From: Mycobacterium sp. 852002-50816_SCH5313054-b | Lineage (GTDB): Bacteria > Actinomycetota > Actinomycetes > Mycobacteriales > Mycobacteriaceae | Direction of reading: 5' to 3' | Assembly (NCBI RefSeq): GCF_001667185.1 | Contig: NZ_LZIC01000059.1 | Span: 35,720-99,719 of the forward strand | Length of the DNA: 64,000 nucleotides | Shown here: positions 1 through 7,765 of the stretch, piece after piece | Position numbering within the stretch: the first letter of the stretch is position 1 | Layout: the number at the start of each line of letters is the position of its first letter | The notes under the pieces: model-generated | Databases searched by the model: none | What the model saw: the letters and a program-made list of their open reading frames with translations, nothing else | What the model was told of the DNA's origin: nothing | Translations under genes and position numbers: made by a program

Positions 1-398
1 CCCCCGGGCGTGCTGACGGCGACTCGTCGGGGCCCGGCCAGCCGGCCGTGCCCGCGTATCAGGGTGGCGCCGATGCCACTCACCCAGTCGGCCTGGCCGC
101 TGTCGTCCCAGTCGCTGACGTAGCGGTCGCGGCGGCCGAACACACCCGCGCTGCTGATGACACCCGTGACCGCCTCCCGTGCGCCGTCGACGCGGCGGGC
201 GTCGGAGACGGCGATGACCGGCCGCAGCAACGCCTTACTGGGTACGCACGCCCAATACGAACATTCGCCCCCGACGAGTTCGCGCTCCACCATCGCAACG
301 CTGAGGCCGGTGGCGCGGGCGCGCTCGGCGACGTTCTGCCCGATCGGCCCGGCGCCGAGCACGATGACGTCGTAGTCGCGTTCGAAATCCGCTGCCAT
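1..398 (-). CDS. FAD-dependent pyridine nucleotide-disulfide oxidoreductase, 3' part outside window
   Basis: Only the N-terminal 132 codons are in the window; the gene runs off the left edge. The reading frame opens with a Rossmann FAD-binding fold (YDVIVLGAGPIG, residues 9-20), followed by the redox-active disulfide motif GGECSYWACVPSK, two cysteines four residues apart as in dihydrolipoamide dehydrogenase and mercuric reductase. These enzymes pass electrons from NAD(P)H through FAD to the disulfide. The substrate cannot be told from this part. The ATG is two bases after the stop of the HAD gene, so it is the last visible gene of a four-gene minus-strand operon. Confidence 0.85.
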   Translation of the reverse strand, partial: MAADFERDYDVIVLGAGPIGQNVAERARATGLSVAMVERELVGGECSYWACVPSKALLRPVIAVSDARRVDGAREAVTGVISSAGVFGRRDRYVSDWDDSGQADWVSGIGATLIRGHGRLAGPRRVAVSTPG

Positions 399-400
399 AG

Positions 401-1087
401 TCAGCGCCGCCCTTCGATGAGTCGCTCGGCCAGCTCGCGCAGGTCGCTCACCACGAGCGTCGGCTGGGGCAGCCCGTCGACGGGCAGCGGTGGATTGCCC
501 GGCCGGGTGATGAGGGCCGAGCTGTAGCCGACATTGTGCGCGCCGAGGGTGTCCCACACGTGGGCGGCGACCATCATGCAAGCGGCGGGAGCGGCGCCCA
601 GCGTTTCGCATACGTAGCGGTACACCGCCGGGGCCGGCTTGAAGGCGCGGCAGGCGTCGACGCTCAACTGACGTTCGAAGAAGCCGCCCAACCCCGAATT
701 CTGCAGCGCCGTCGGCCCGTTCGGGTTTGGTGGAGAATTGGTCAGGGTGACAAGGCGAAATCCGTTGTCGCGCAGAGCGGCAAGCCCCTCCGCCGCATCC
801 GGATGTGCCGGCATGGTGAGCAGGCCGGTCTTCAGGCGACGCAGGTCGTCGTCAGTGACGTCGACGCGGTGGACGTCGCCGAGCATGCGCAGCACGCCCC
901 GGGCGAGCGTCGAGAAGTCCACGTAGCTCTCCGCCAGGGTCGCCGTCATCGAGTACATGACGAGCTGGGCGAACCATTCGCGGAGCACCCGTTCGTCGCC
1001 GAACCGCTCTCTGAAAAGCGGTGCCAGGGAGCCGATATCGAGGAGCGTCTCGTTGACATCGAAGACAAGCACGGACGGTGTCGGCAT
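401..1087 (-). CDS. HAD-family hydrolase, haloacid dehalogenase type II-like
   Basis: A 228-residue protein. The N-terminal SVLVFDVNETLLD is HAD motif I with the nucleophilic aspartate; later TLTNSPPN is motif II and FKPAPAVYRYV carries the motif III lysine. Size and motifs fit the L-2-haloacid dehalogenase subgroup, but HAD enzymes vary and the substrate is inferred only. The frame is open for 31 more codons upstream. The ATG at 1087 is chosen because it gives the family N-terminus and lies two bases after the stop of the channel gene. It is part of the DUF427-channel-HAD-flavoprotein operon. Confidence 0.85.
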   Translation of the reverse strand: MPTPSVLVFDVNETLLDIGSLAPLFRERFGDERVLREWFAQLVMYSMTATLAESYVDFSTLARGVLRMLGDVHRVDVTDDDLRRLKTGLLTMPAHPDAAEGLAALRDNGFRLVTLTNSPPNPNGPTALQNSGLGGFFERQLSVDACRAFKPAPAVYRYVCETLGAAPAACMMVAAHVWDTLGAHNVGYSSALITRPGNPPLPVDGLPQPTLVVSDLRELAERLIEGRR

Positions 1088-1089
1088 AG

Positions 1090-1698
1090 CTAGGCCTCGG
1101 CATTCTTCGGCGGGTGAACATCCGGCCGCAAGTACCCGACCAGACACAAACAGATCAACGCCATCCCGACGACTGGCCACCAGAGCGCGACGACGGCCGC
1201 CGTCGCGAAGACGCCGATCGTGACGAACGATCGCATCCGCAGCAGCCTACGCATGCGCTGCGTGACGTCGTCGTGCGAGGGCCGGTCGACCACTTCGAAA
1301 CAGAGCGCGACGTAGGTGACGTTGACGAGGACGAACACGGACGCGTACAGGGTCACGGGCGCGGCGGAAAGCCGGCTGTCGGCGATCCACTCGGTGGTGA
1401 TCGGGATCAGCGACACCGAAAAGAGGTGCGCAAAATTGGACCACACCAGCCGCGGCGTCGCCTCCCGCGCGTAGCTGAATAGATGATGGTGGTTGACCCA
1501 CACGATCGCGATGAACAGATAGCTGACCACATAGCTCAGACCCGTGGGCCACAACGGGAGTAGGGCGTTGAAGGTGGGCGCCGTCGGCGGTTTGAGCTCC
1601 AACACCAGGATCGTGATGATCACCGCGAACACACCGTCGGAAAATGCCCCCACCCGGTCCGGACCGGTCTTTCGCGCAGCCACGCCCTGCCCCTTCAT
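1090..1698 (-). CDS. TMEM175-family (DUF1211) potassium channel-like membrane protein
   Basis: A 202-residue integral membrane protein. Residues about 15-33 (RVGAFSDGVFAVIITILVL) match the first transmembrane helix signature of bacterial TMEM175 channels, R-x3-FSDGVFA-x2-T-L-L. Further hydrophobic segments follow around residues 50-68, 85-100, 115-135 and 160-190, giving about six helices. Bacterial homologues conduct potassium as tetramers in the plasma membrane. The ATG overlaps the DUF427 stop by four bases, indicating translational coupling. The ion selectivity is inferred from the family. Confidence 0.85.
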   Translation of the reverse strand: MKGQGVAARKTGPDRVGAFSDGVFAVIITILVLELKPPTAPTFNALLPLWPTGLSYVVSYLFIAIVWVNHHHLFSYAREATPRLVWSNFAHLFSVSLIPITTEWIADSRLSAAPVTLYASVFVLVNVTYVALCFEVVDRPSHDDVTQRMRRLLRMRSFVTIGVFATAAVVALWWPVVGMALICLCLVGYLRPDVHPPKNAEA

Positions 1699-2564
1699 GC
1701 CGGCGTCTTGCGGAGTACCTCATCGGTGTCGAGTCGCCGGTCGACACCGTGGGGAAGGACGGTTTGGCCGGGCTCGAGTTGTAGCTGTTTGCCGTCGAGG
1801 TATACGTCGATCTTGTCGGGCTCGAAGGACACCAGATTCGTCACCCGGCCTACTTCCGGCCACGCGTTGACGTAGGACCACGCGGCGCGCTGGTGGCCAC
1901 CGATGTCGTAATAGGAACATATCCCCTTGTATGGGCAAAAGGTTTGGAGATCAACGAGTTTGAGCGCGGATTCGTCGATGTCCTCGCGCGCGGCGTACCA
2001 GCGGGGTGCAAAGCCGGATTCGTATAGCGCCAGTGGATGCTTCGTGTCGGCGATCACCTGCTCGCCGTCCCGGACAACCAGGTGCCTTGAGGTGGACCGG
2101 ATGTCGATGCGGTGGTAGGCGTCGGCGGCATGTCCGACGATGCGTTCGTTTTCTTCGTAGAATGCGTCCATCGCGCGCCATGCGAATGCCAGCCGACCGT
2201 CCAGAACCGCCGCATGCTGCGGCAGCGCCGTGTGTTGCCACGCGCTGTGATTGGTCTCGCGTTCGGCAACTTTGGCGGTGAACCACTGAGTTTCGCCGAG
2301 ATCCTGGTGCTGGGTGACCCGGTCCTCGGCCGTCAAGATTCCCGCTTCGATGTCGCCGACGGGGAAGTAGGCAACCGGGTAGCGTCCCGGCTCGTGTAAC
2401 AGGATGACGTCCTCGCTGTCGGCGATCCACCGGTCCGCGAAGCGCACCCGCATGTGGCGACGCAATGGCTCGGCGAACAGCAGCCGCGGCGGCATGGGCT
2501 GCCCGGTGAGAAAGTGGCCCACCGATCCGGATGCCAGGGGTCCTTGTTGCCATGCCAAACCCAC
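1695..2564 (-). CDS. DUF427 domain-containing protein, two domains
   Basis: A 289-residue protein with two copies of the DUF427 fold. The C-terminal copy has the recognisable order YESGFAPRWYAAREDID, then TFCPYKG, then a VSFEPDKIDVYLDG ending. The function of DUF427 is not established. The start is GTG at 2564, with AGGGG about 8 bases upstream. It heads the minus-strand operon that continues into the channel, HAD and flavoprotein genes. Two 16-bp TGGG...CCCA palindromes lie upstream at 2686-2723, also found before the second TetR gene, so TetR control is likely. Confidence 0.85.
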   Translation of the reverse strand: MGLAWQQGPLASGSVGHFLTGQPMPPRLLFAEPLRRHMRVRFADRWIADSEDVILLHEPGRYPVAYFPVGDIEAGILTAEDRVTQHQDLGETQWFTAKVAERETNHSAWQHTALPQHAAVLDGRLAFAWRAMDAFYEENERIVGHAADAYHRIDIRSTSRHLVVRDGEQVIADTKHPLALYESGFAPRWYAAREDIDESALKLVDLQTFCPYKGICSYYDIGGHQRAAWSYVNAWPEVGRVTNLVSFEPDKIDVYLDGKQLQLEPGQTVLPHGVDRRLDTDEVLRKTPA

Positions 2565-2685
2565 TGCGGTGTCCCCTCGTTAGCGAAAGCTGTTCCATGA
2601 CAACAACGACCTTGCCGCCGACCTCTCCCGACTCGGCCATCGGGTGGTGGACGTCGGATATGGCCGCCGACAACATCGAGTTGAA

Positions 2686-2723
2686 TGGGCTATCTAACCC
2701 AATATTATGGGCTGAAAGGCCCA
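2686..2723. promoter_or_regulatory. Paired TGGG(N8)CCCA palindromes, candidate TetR operators
   Basis: Two 16-bp elements, TGGGCTATCTAACCCA (2686-2701) and TGGGCTGAAAGGCCCA (2708-2723), start 22 bp apart, two helical turns. A third related copy lies at 4128-4143 before the second TetR gene. They sit upstream of the DUF427 operon. The elements are seen in the sequence; binding by the adjacent TetR proteins is inferred. Confidence 0.55.
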
Positions 2724-2752
2724 ATCTGTCTAGGGTGGGCCCTCGCAGTCCG

Positions 2753-3409
2753 TTAAGGCTTAGGTTTGCGGAGCCTTTTGCGGGGCGTGGGAGGTACTGC
2801 GAAGGAGCGCACGTAGTCGACGGCCGCGTTGACGGCCGATCGCAACGGCTCGGGGTCACCGGTGGCATGCGTGACCATCGCGCCGCCCTGGTGCGCGACC
2901 ACCAGCGACACGGCCAGGTGTCGCGGGTCGGCGTCGGGACGCAGGTCGCCGCGGCTCCGCATCGCCTCGATACCCGCCTGAAACAGCCCGATCCAGTGGT
3001 CGTAGCCGGCGGAGAGATCGTCGTGCAATTCGTCGTCGGCGTCGATCAACTCGCCGGCCAACGAGCCGTAGACGCAACCGCCGACGCGGTATATCGGGTC
3101 GATGTTGGCCACGCACGCGTCGGCCCACGCTCGCAGGGCTTCGATGCTGTCGAGGCCGCCCAACGACGGTTGCGTGTGGAAGGCGCGCACGTCGTCGCGC
3201 CGGCTGGCGACGACCTGGCGGGTGAGATCGCGCTTGTCGTCGAAGTAGTGCGAGATCTGCGATCCGCCCACGTCGGCGACGCGTCGCACCTGGTCGATGC
3301 TGGTATTCGCGACGCCGCGCTCGAACATGAGCCGCGCGGCGACATCGACGATCCGTGCCCGGGTCGCCAATCCCTTGCGGGTGAACCGAGATTCGCTGTC
3401 GTCATTCAT
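2753..3409 (-). CDS. TetR/AcrR family transcriptional regulator
   Basis: A 218-residue TetR protein. The N-terminal helix-turn-helix is visible in TRARIVDVAARLMFERG and then the recognition region VGGSQISHYFDDK. It is a paralogue of the gene directly upstream: both share the GSQ-x-x-HYF-DK recognition helix and the ADPR-x-x-A-x2-x-V-x-A-HQGG stretch in the ligand domain. The ATG at 3409 (rather than 50 codons upstream) overlaps the stop of the upstream paralogue by eight bases. Both are probably co-transcribed. The nearly identical recognition helix suggests the two bind related operators. Confidence 0.88.
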   Translation of the reverse strand: MNDDSESRFTRKGLATRARIVDVAARLMFERGVANTSIDQVRRVADVGGSQISHYFDDKRDLTRQVVASRRDDVRAFHTQPSLGGLDSIEALRAWADACVANIDPIYRVGGCVYGSLAGELIDADDELHDDLSAGYDHWIGLFQAGIEAMRSRGDLRPDADPRHLAVSLVVAHQGGAMVTHATGDPEPLRSAVNAAVDYVRSFAVPPTPRKRLRKPKP

Positions 3410-4094
3410 GTTGCCGCCCGCGCCGGCCCCGGGCGCGCCGGGCGGCCCGCGGAACCCGTTCGGCGGAATCGGTGGCGAACGTCCGCAGATAGTTGACCGC
3501 GAAACGGACGGCGTCGGCATGCGGCCATTCCTCGCGATAGGTGAAGGACAGGGTGCCACCCCCTTGGTGAGCGCTGACGATCACCAGCGCTATCCGTCGC
3601 GGGTCGGCATCCCGGACTAGCACACCGCCATCCTTCATGCGCTGGATCGACTCCTCGAGCAGGTCGACCCACTGCCAATAGCCCCACCCCAGCGTTTCGC
3701 GCGTCGCTTCGTCGGATTTCGCCAGCTGCGCGGCGAGGGCGTGGTAGGTGGGGGTGCCGAAGTAGCCGATCCGTCCGAGGTAACGCATGTTGAGATCGAT
3801 CCACCGCTCGAAATCATCAAACGACTGCAGGCCGCGAAGTTTGGGCTGGCGGTGAAAATCGAGGACCACGCCGATCTGACGCCGGATCACCGCGCGGATC
3901 AGCGCGCTCTTGTCCGTGAAATAGTGCGCGAGTTGCGAGCCGCTGACCGCCGCCGCCCTGCGCACGTTTTCCATGTTCGATGCCGACAGTCCCTCGGTGA
4001 CGATCAGCTGGGCGGCCGACTCCACGATCCGGTCACGGGTGGCACGCCCCTTGGCGGTCAACCGTTGTTCGTCCTGAACATCGGGATGGACCAT
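3402..4094 (-). CDS. TetR/AcrR family transcriptional regulator, paralogue of the next gene
   Basis: A 230-residue TetR regulator with DNA-binding domain at residues about 12-60 (TRDRIVESAAQLIVTEG, then VSGSQLAHYFTDK) and a C-terminal ligand domain. It ends in a basic Arg-rich tail. It is the upstream partner of a tandem duplicated pair. A 16-bp TGGG...CCCA palindrome lies 34 bases before the ATG, which suggests autoregulation. The ligand is unknown. Confidence 0.88.
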   Translation of the reverse strand: MVHPDVQDEQRLTAKGRATRDRIVESAAQLIVTEGLSASNMENVRRAAAVSGSQLAHYFTDKSALIRAVIRRQIGVVLDFHRQPKLRGLQSFDDFERWIDLNMRYLGRIGYFGTPTYHALAAQLAKSDEATRETLGWGYWQWVDLLEESIQRMKDGGVLVRDADPRRIALVIVSAHQGGGTLSFTYREEWPHADAVRFAVNYLRTFATDSAERVPRAARRARGRRGRQHE

Positions 4095-4127
4095 CGCGCC
4101 AGGCTAACCCCCAGTCCCGCGAAACTA

Positions 4128-4143
4128 TGGGATATTCAACCCA
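4128..4143. promoter_or_regulatory. Candidate TetR operator, third copy
   Basis: TGGGATATTCAACCCA has the same TGGG/CCCA arms and 16-bp length as the two elements at 2686-2723. It overlaps the last codons of the hydrolase gene and lies just upstream of the tandem tetR pair. Autoregulation is inferred. Confidence 0.5.
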
Positions 4144-5005
4144 TTGATGCCCTGCCGAGGAAGTTGCGGACCAGCCCGGCGACTTCGTCCAGCGCGGACT
4201 CGAGCAGGAAGTGTCCGCCGTCGAGCACGCGAATCTCCGCGTCGGGCAAATCGTCGGCGAACGCCTCGGCGCCGGCCGGGCCGAAGATTTCGTCACCGCG
4301 ACCCCACGCCGCCAGCAGCGGCACCCGCGTGGCGCGGAAGTACTCGTGCAGGCGCGGATAGAGCGGCGCGTTGGTGGCGTAATCGCGCAGCAGCTTCAGC
4401 TGCACCTCGTCGTTGCCGGGACGGGAGATCAGCGCGTAGTCGTGATGCCAGGTGTCGGGGTCGACGAGTGTCTCATCGGCTACGCCGGTGAGGTATTGCC
4501 ATCGGGTGGCGTCCAGCGTGAAGAACTGCCGAACCGCGGCCTCGGTGTCGGATGTCGGTTCATTTTGATAGGCCCACACCGCCTTCCAGAAGCTTTCGAC
4601 GAATCCCGCGTCATAGCCGTTGCCGTTCTGGGTGACGATCGCCGTGATGGCGGACGGATCGCGCAGCGCCAGGCGCCAACCGATCGGGGCGCCGTAGTCC
4701 TGTACATACATGGCGTAGCGATTGATGCCGAGTGCACGCAGCAGGCCCGCCGTCAGATCCGTGAGCGCATCGAACGTGTAGTCGAACTCCTCGACCGGGG
4801 GTGCGTCCGAGAGCCCGAAGCCAAGATGGTCGGGCGCGATCACGTGGTAGCGATCGGCCAGGGCCGGTATCAGGTTCCGGAACATGTAGGAGCTGGTGGG
4901 GAACCCGTGCAACAGCACCAGCGCAGGGGCTCCTGGGTCGCCGGCCTCGCGGAAGAACAGTCGATGACCGTCAACCGATGTGTAGCGATGGTGGACAGAG
5001 GCCAT
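4136..5005 (-). CDS. Alpha/beta hydrolase, haloalkane dehalogenase / epoxide hydrolase-like
   Basis: A 289-residue alpha/beta hydrolase. The oxyanion region is LLHGFPTSSYMFRN (residues 31-44). The nucleophile elbow VQDYGAPIG puts an aspartate at residue 103, as in haloalkane dehalogenases and epoxide hydrolases, not a serine. An acid candidate is Asp238 (GRGDEIFGP) and the catalytic histidine is His265 in GGHFLLE. The open frame extends 118 codons upstream. The ATG at 5005 is chosen because it gives the family N-terminus and is preceded by an AAGGGAA ribosome site. It is divergent from the MOSC fusion gene across a 180-bp gap. The substrate is unknown. Confidence 0.85.
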   Translation of the reverse strand: MASVHHRYTSVDGHRLFFREAGDPGAPALVLLHGFPTSSYMFRNLIPALADRYHVIAPDHLGFGLSDAPPVEEFDYTFDALTDLTAGLLRALGINRYAMYVQDYGAPIGWRLALRDPSAITAIVTQNGNGYDAGFVESFWKAVWAYQNEPTSDTEAAVRQFFTLDATRWQYLTGVADETLVDPDTWHHDYALISRPGNDEVQLKLLRDYATNAPLYPRLHEYFRATRVPLLAAWGRGDEIFGPAGAEAFADDLPDAEIRVLDGGHFLLESALDEVAGLVRNFLGRASMG

Positions 5006-5185
5006 GAGGTTCCCTTCTCGGCCATGAATTCGGGCAGCTGGGCCCGGCCTGAGGCATTCTGGGTTGTTCATCCCAGTATGCACCTGACGCGCCGGTTCGC
5101 AATAGTCTCGGTACGAGTTGCCGTTCGATCCGAGCGGGCATACCGTGGGCCGGTTATCCCAATTGGCCACGCTGCGGGCGGTGAC

Positions 5186-6892
5186 ATGGTGGGCACGCTT
5201 GTTTCGGTAAACGTGGGCATGCCCAAGGACGTCCAATGGCGGGGCAAAACGGTCTACACCGGGATATGGAAGACGCCGGTCGGCGGCCCGGTCATGGTGC
5301 GCCGCCTCAACCTCGACGGTGACGGCCAGGGCGACCTTGCCGGCCACGGGGGCGAACAACGCGCGGTCATGGTCTACCAGGTCGAGTCATATGACTTCTG
5401 GACGTCTTACCTGGGTCGCGACGACCTGGAACCCGGCAACTTCGGTGAAAATTTCACGATCACCGGGCTCGCCGACGACGAGGTCTGCGTCGGCGACCGC
5501 TATCGCATAGGTGAGGCGGAATTCGAGGTCACCCAGCCGCGCGTCACGTGCTTCCGGGTTGGCATGCGCATCAACGAACCGAAGATGCCCAGTCTCCTTG
5601 TCTCCCAACACCGTCCCGGTTTCTATTTCCGGGTGATCAGCGAAGGCGTCGTTCGCGCCGGCGACGATATCGTGCGGACCCGGCGCGGCCGTCACGAGCT
5701 CACCGTGGCCGACGTCGACGCGCTGTTGTATCTGCCGAAGCGCGACGTCGAGCAGCTGAGGAAGGCCGTCGACGTCCCGGCGCTCAGCCCCGGCTGGCAA
5801 CAGTCCTTCCGCGACCTGCTCGCCGAACCCGAGGGCGCCGCCGCGCCACCGATCGGAGTCGCACCGCCGTGGCCGGGATTTCGCCCGCTGCGGGTCACGG
5901 ATATCCACCGGGAAAGTCCACAGGTGCTCTCGCTTCGCCTTGAGTCCGAGGATCGCACCGCATTGCCGCCGCCGCTTCCCGGCCAATACCTGCCCGTCCG
6001 GCTTCCGGACGCCGGCGACCCGGCCCCGCTGCGCAGCTACTCGCTTTCGGGCGACCCCGCCGCGGGGATCTACCGAATCAGCGTCAAGCGCGAAGATCAT
6101 GGTTTGGTGAGCGGCTGGCTGCACGGCCACATCCGGCCGGGGTCCGTGATCGAGGCGGCCGCGCCACGCGGCGACTTCTACCTCACCGAGGACGGCAATC
6201 CGGTCGTCCTCCTTTCGGCGGGAATCGGGGCCACGCCCGTCCTGGCGATGCTGCACGCGCTGTCGGCGGCCCGCAGCGGCCGCGACGTCTGGTGGGTGCA
6301 CAGCACTCGCAATCCCCAAACATTGGTGTTTGCAGAGGAAGTCGCGGCTCTGATCGACTCCTTGGCCCACGCTACGGAGCGGGTCTTCTACACCGAAACT
6401 CAGGGCCGTCTCAACCAGGACTCGATCGCGGCACTGGGACTGCCGTCGGCTGCCACCGTTTACCTCTGCGGCCCAACTCAATTCATGGCGGACGCCCGCG
6501 ACTGCCTCATCGCCGTCGGCTTGGACCCCGAACGCATTCACAGCGAACTCTTCGGCGCCTTGCCGTCGATCAACCCGGGCGTTGTGGAAACGGGCGAGCG
6601 CGAGCCGCCGCACCAGCCCGCCGGAACTCCGGGGACTGGACCCGCGGTCACCTTCGCGCGCAGCGGGCTGACCGTCAATTGGTCACCGGCCTACGCGAGC
6701 ATCCTCGACCTCGCCGAGGCCTGCGACGTGCCGACCCGCTTCTCGTGCCGAAGCGGGGTGTGCCACGTGTGTGTCACCGGCATCGTCTCCGGGGCAACGA
6801 CATACGTCCAAGCGCCGCTGGAAGAGCCCGGCGAAGCCGAAGTGCTGATCTGCTCGGCCGCACCCGGCGGGGACCTGGTGTTGGACCTATGA
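5186..6892 (+). CDS. MOSC / FAD-NAD reductase / 2Fe-2S ferredoxin fusion oxidoreductase
   Basis: A 568-residue three-part fusion. Residues about 1-210 form a YiiM-like MOSC domain, with GEQRAVMVYQVESYDFW and the conserved cysteine in QPRVTCFRVGM. Residues about 225-450 form a ferredoxin-reductase module, with RSYSLSG for FAD and GIGATPVLAMLHAL for the nicotinamide nucleotide. The C-terminal 85 residues are a plant-type 2Fe-2S ferredoxin with CRSGVCHVC and a final LICSAAP cysteine. MOSC proteins act on molybdenum cofactor-dependent N-oxygenated substrates, so this could be a self-sufficient reductase of that kind; this is inference. The ATG at 5186 starts the MOSC fold; the longer open frame upstream is antisense to the hydrolase. 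Confidence 0.88.
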   Translation: MVGTLVSVNVGMPKDVQWRGKTVYTGIWKTPVGGPVMVRRLNLDGDGQGDLAGHGGEQRAVMVYQVESYDFWTSYLGRDDLEPGNFGENFTITGLADDEVCVGDRYRIGEAEFEVTQPRVTCFRVGMRINEPKMPSLLVSQHRPGFYFRVISEGVVRAGDDIVRTRRGRHELTVADVDALLYLPKRDVEQLRKAVDVPALSPGWQQSFRDLLAEPEGAAAPPIGVAPPWPGFRPLRVTDIHRESPQVLSLRLESEDRTALPPPLPGQYLPVRLPDAGDPAPLRSYSLSGDPAAGIYRISVKREDHGLVSGWLHGHIRPGSVIEAAAPRGDFYLTEDGNPVVLLSAGIGATPVLAMLHALSAARSGRDVWWVHSTRNPQTLVFAEEVAALIDSLAHATERVFYTETQGRLNQDSIAALGLPSAATVYLCGPTQFMADARDCLIAVGLDPERIHSELFGALPSINPGVVETGEREPPHQPAGTPGTGPAVTFARSGLTVNWSPAYASILDLAEACDVPTRFSCRSGVCHVCVTGIVSGATTYVQAPLEEPGEAEVLICSAAPGGDLVLDL

Positions 6893-6905
6893 ACCCTTGG
6901 GCACG

Positions 6906-6957
6906 AGCGTCGACTTGTTGCGCGAATTGGCCTTCTTTGGCACAACAACTCGACGCT
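6906..6957. repeat. Long inverted repeat between convergent genes
   Basis: Left arm 6906-6926 and right arm 6937-6957 pair at 18 of 21 positions around a 10-base loop; both arms carry AGCGTCGA[C/G]TTGTTG. A related repeat lies at 51415-51467. It fills the gap between the MOSC fusion and encapsulin stops and could act as a bidirectional terminator or be a dispersed REP-like unit. Confidence 0.65.
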
Positions 6958-6967
6958 GGACGTTATC

Positions 6968-7765
6968 TCACGGGGCCAGGCAGACCGACGCTTCGGCGGT
7001 GTAGCACAGGAACGTCAGGGTCTCCTGCAGGTACAGCCGCACGGTCTCGGCGTCGTGGCTGAGGTACCCGATCGCCACGTCGGTGCCCAGCTGCAGATCG
7101 AAGTCGCCGCCACGGGTGGTCAGCACGAAGGCGCCGTCGATTGCCGGCGCCCAGATGATGTCCCCGTCCACCAATCGATTCAGGTGCTCGCGGATGGGAT
7201 ATCCGTGTTCGGTGGTCTCACTGACCTTGGTGTAGACGTCGGCGGCCAACAGCACCGAATACGGGCCATCGACGCCGGCCAGCCGCAGGCCGGTCAACGC
7301 CTGTGAGATGGCATCGGGCATGTCGCGGGGATCCTCGGGCAGCTTCAACGGGGCATTGGAGCTGCAGCTACGGATGCCGTCGATCGACCCGGCGGCGTAG
7401 CCCTCGAAGATGGCACGGTCCTCGACGAACGCCAGTTTCTTCGCCGCCTCTTTGACCGGGTCCCAGTCGGAGTCCTGCGCGCCACGCTCGACGTTGTCGA
7501 TCTCGTACCGGGACAGCGTGAACGGAACACGCAGGCGGACAAGGGGTTTACTGGCCCGCAGGTGCGCCTCCACGCCGTCGGTGGGTGCCTCGACATCGAG
7601 CAGCCGGCCGGTGCTGACCGCCGCGGTGACCGGTCCGCCGGGGTCGCTGACGTCGACGACGCGCCGCCCTGCGATGTGGCGCTTGAAGGTTCTGGTGGCC
7701 TCCAATTCAATTTCGGTCCAAGCGACTTCGGTGACCGGTGCCAGGTTGCGGTAGAGGTTGTTCAT
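6968..7765 (-). CDS. enc: Family 1 encapsulin nanocompartment shell protein
   Basis: A 265-residue HK97-fold shell protein, clearly the orthologue of M. tuberculosis Cfp29 (Rv0798c). It begins MNNLYRNLAPVT and contains the family segment RRVVDVSDPGGP and the C-terminal IGYLSHDAETVRLYLQETLTF. Encapsulins of this size self-assemble into small icosahedral cages that enclose a cargo enzyme. The ATG overlaps the stop of the DyP peroxidase by four bases, so cargo and shell are translationally coupled. The cargo carries a matching targeting tail. Confidence 0.96.
   Translation of the reverse strand: MNNLYRNLAPVTEVAWTEIELEATRTFKRHIAGRRVVDVSDPGGPVTAAVSTGRLLDVEAPTDGVEAHLRASKPLVRLRVPFTLSRYEIDNVERGAQDSDWDPVKEAAKKLAFVEDRAIFEGYAAGSIDGIRSCSSNAPLKLPEDPRDMPDAISQALTGLRLAGVDGPYSVLLAADVYTKVSETTEHGYPIREHLNRLVDGDIIWAPAIDGAFVLTTRGGDFDLQLGTDVAIGYLSHDAETVRLYLQETLTFLCYTAEASVCLAP

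Noticed and set aside
4211..5185. N-terminal extension of the MOSC fusion frame
   Set aside because: It is antisense to the alpha/beta hydrolase; MOSC homology begins at 5186.
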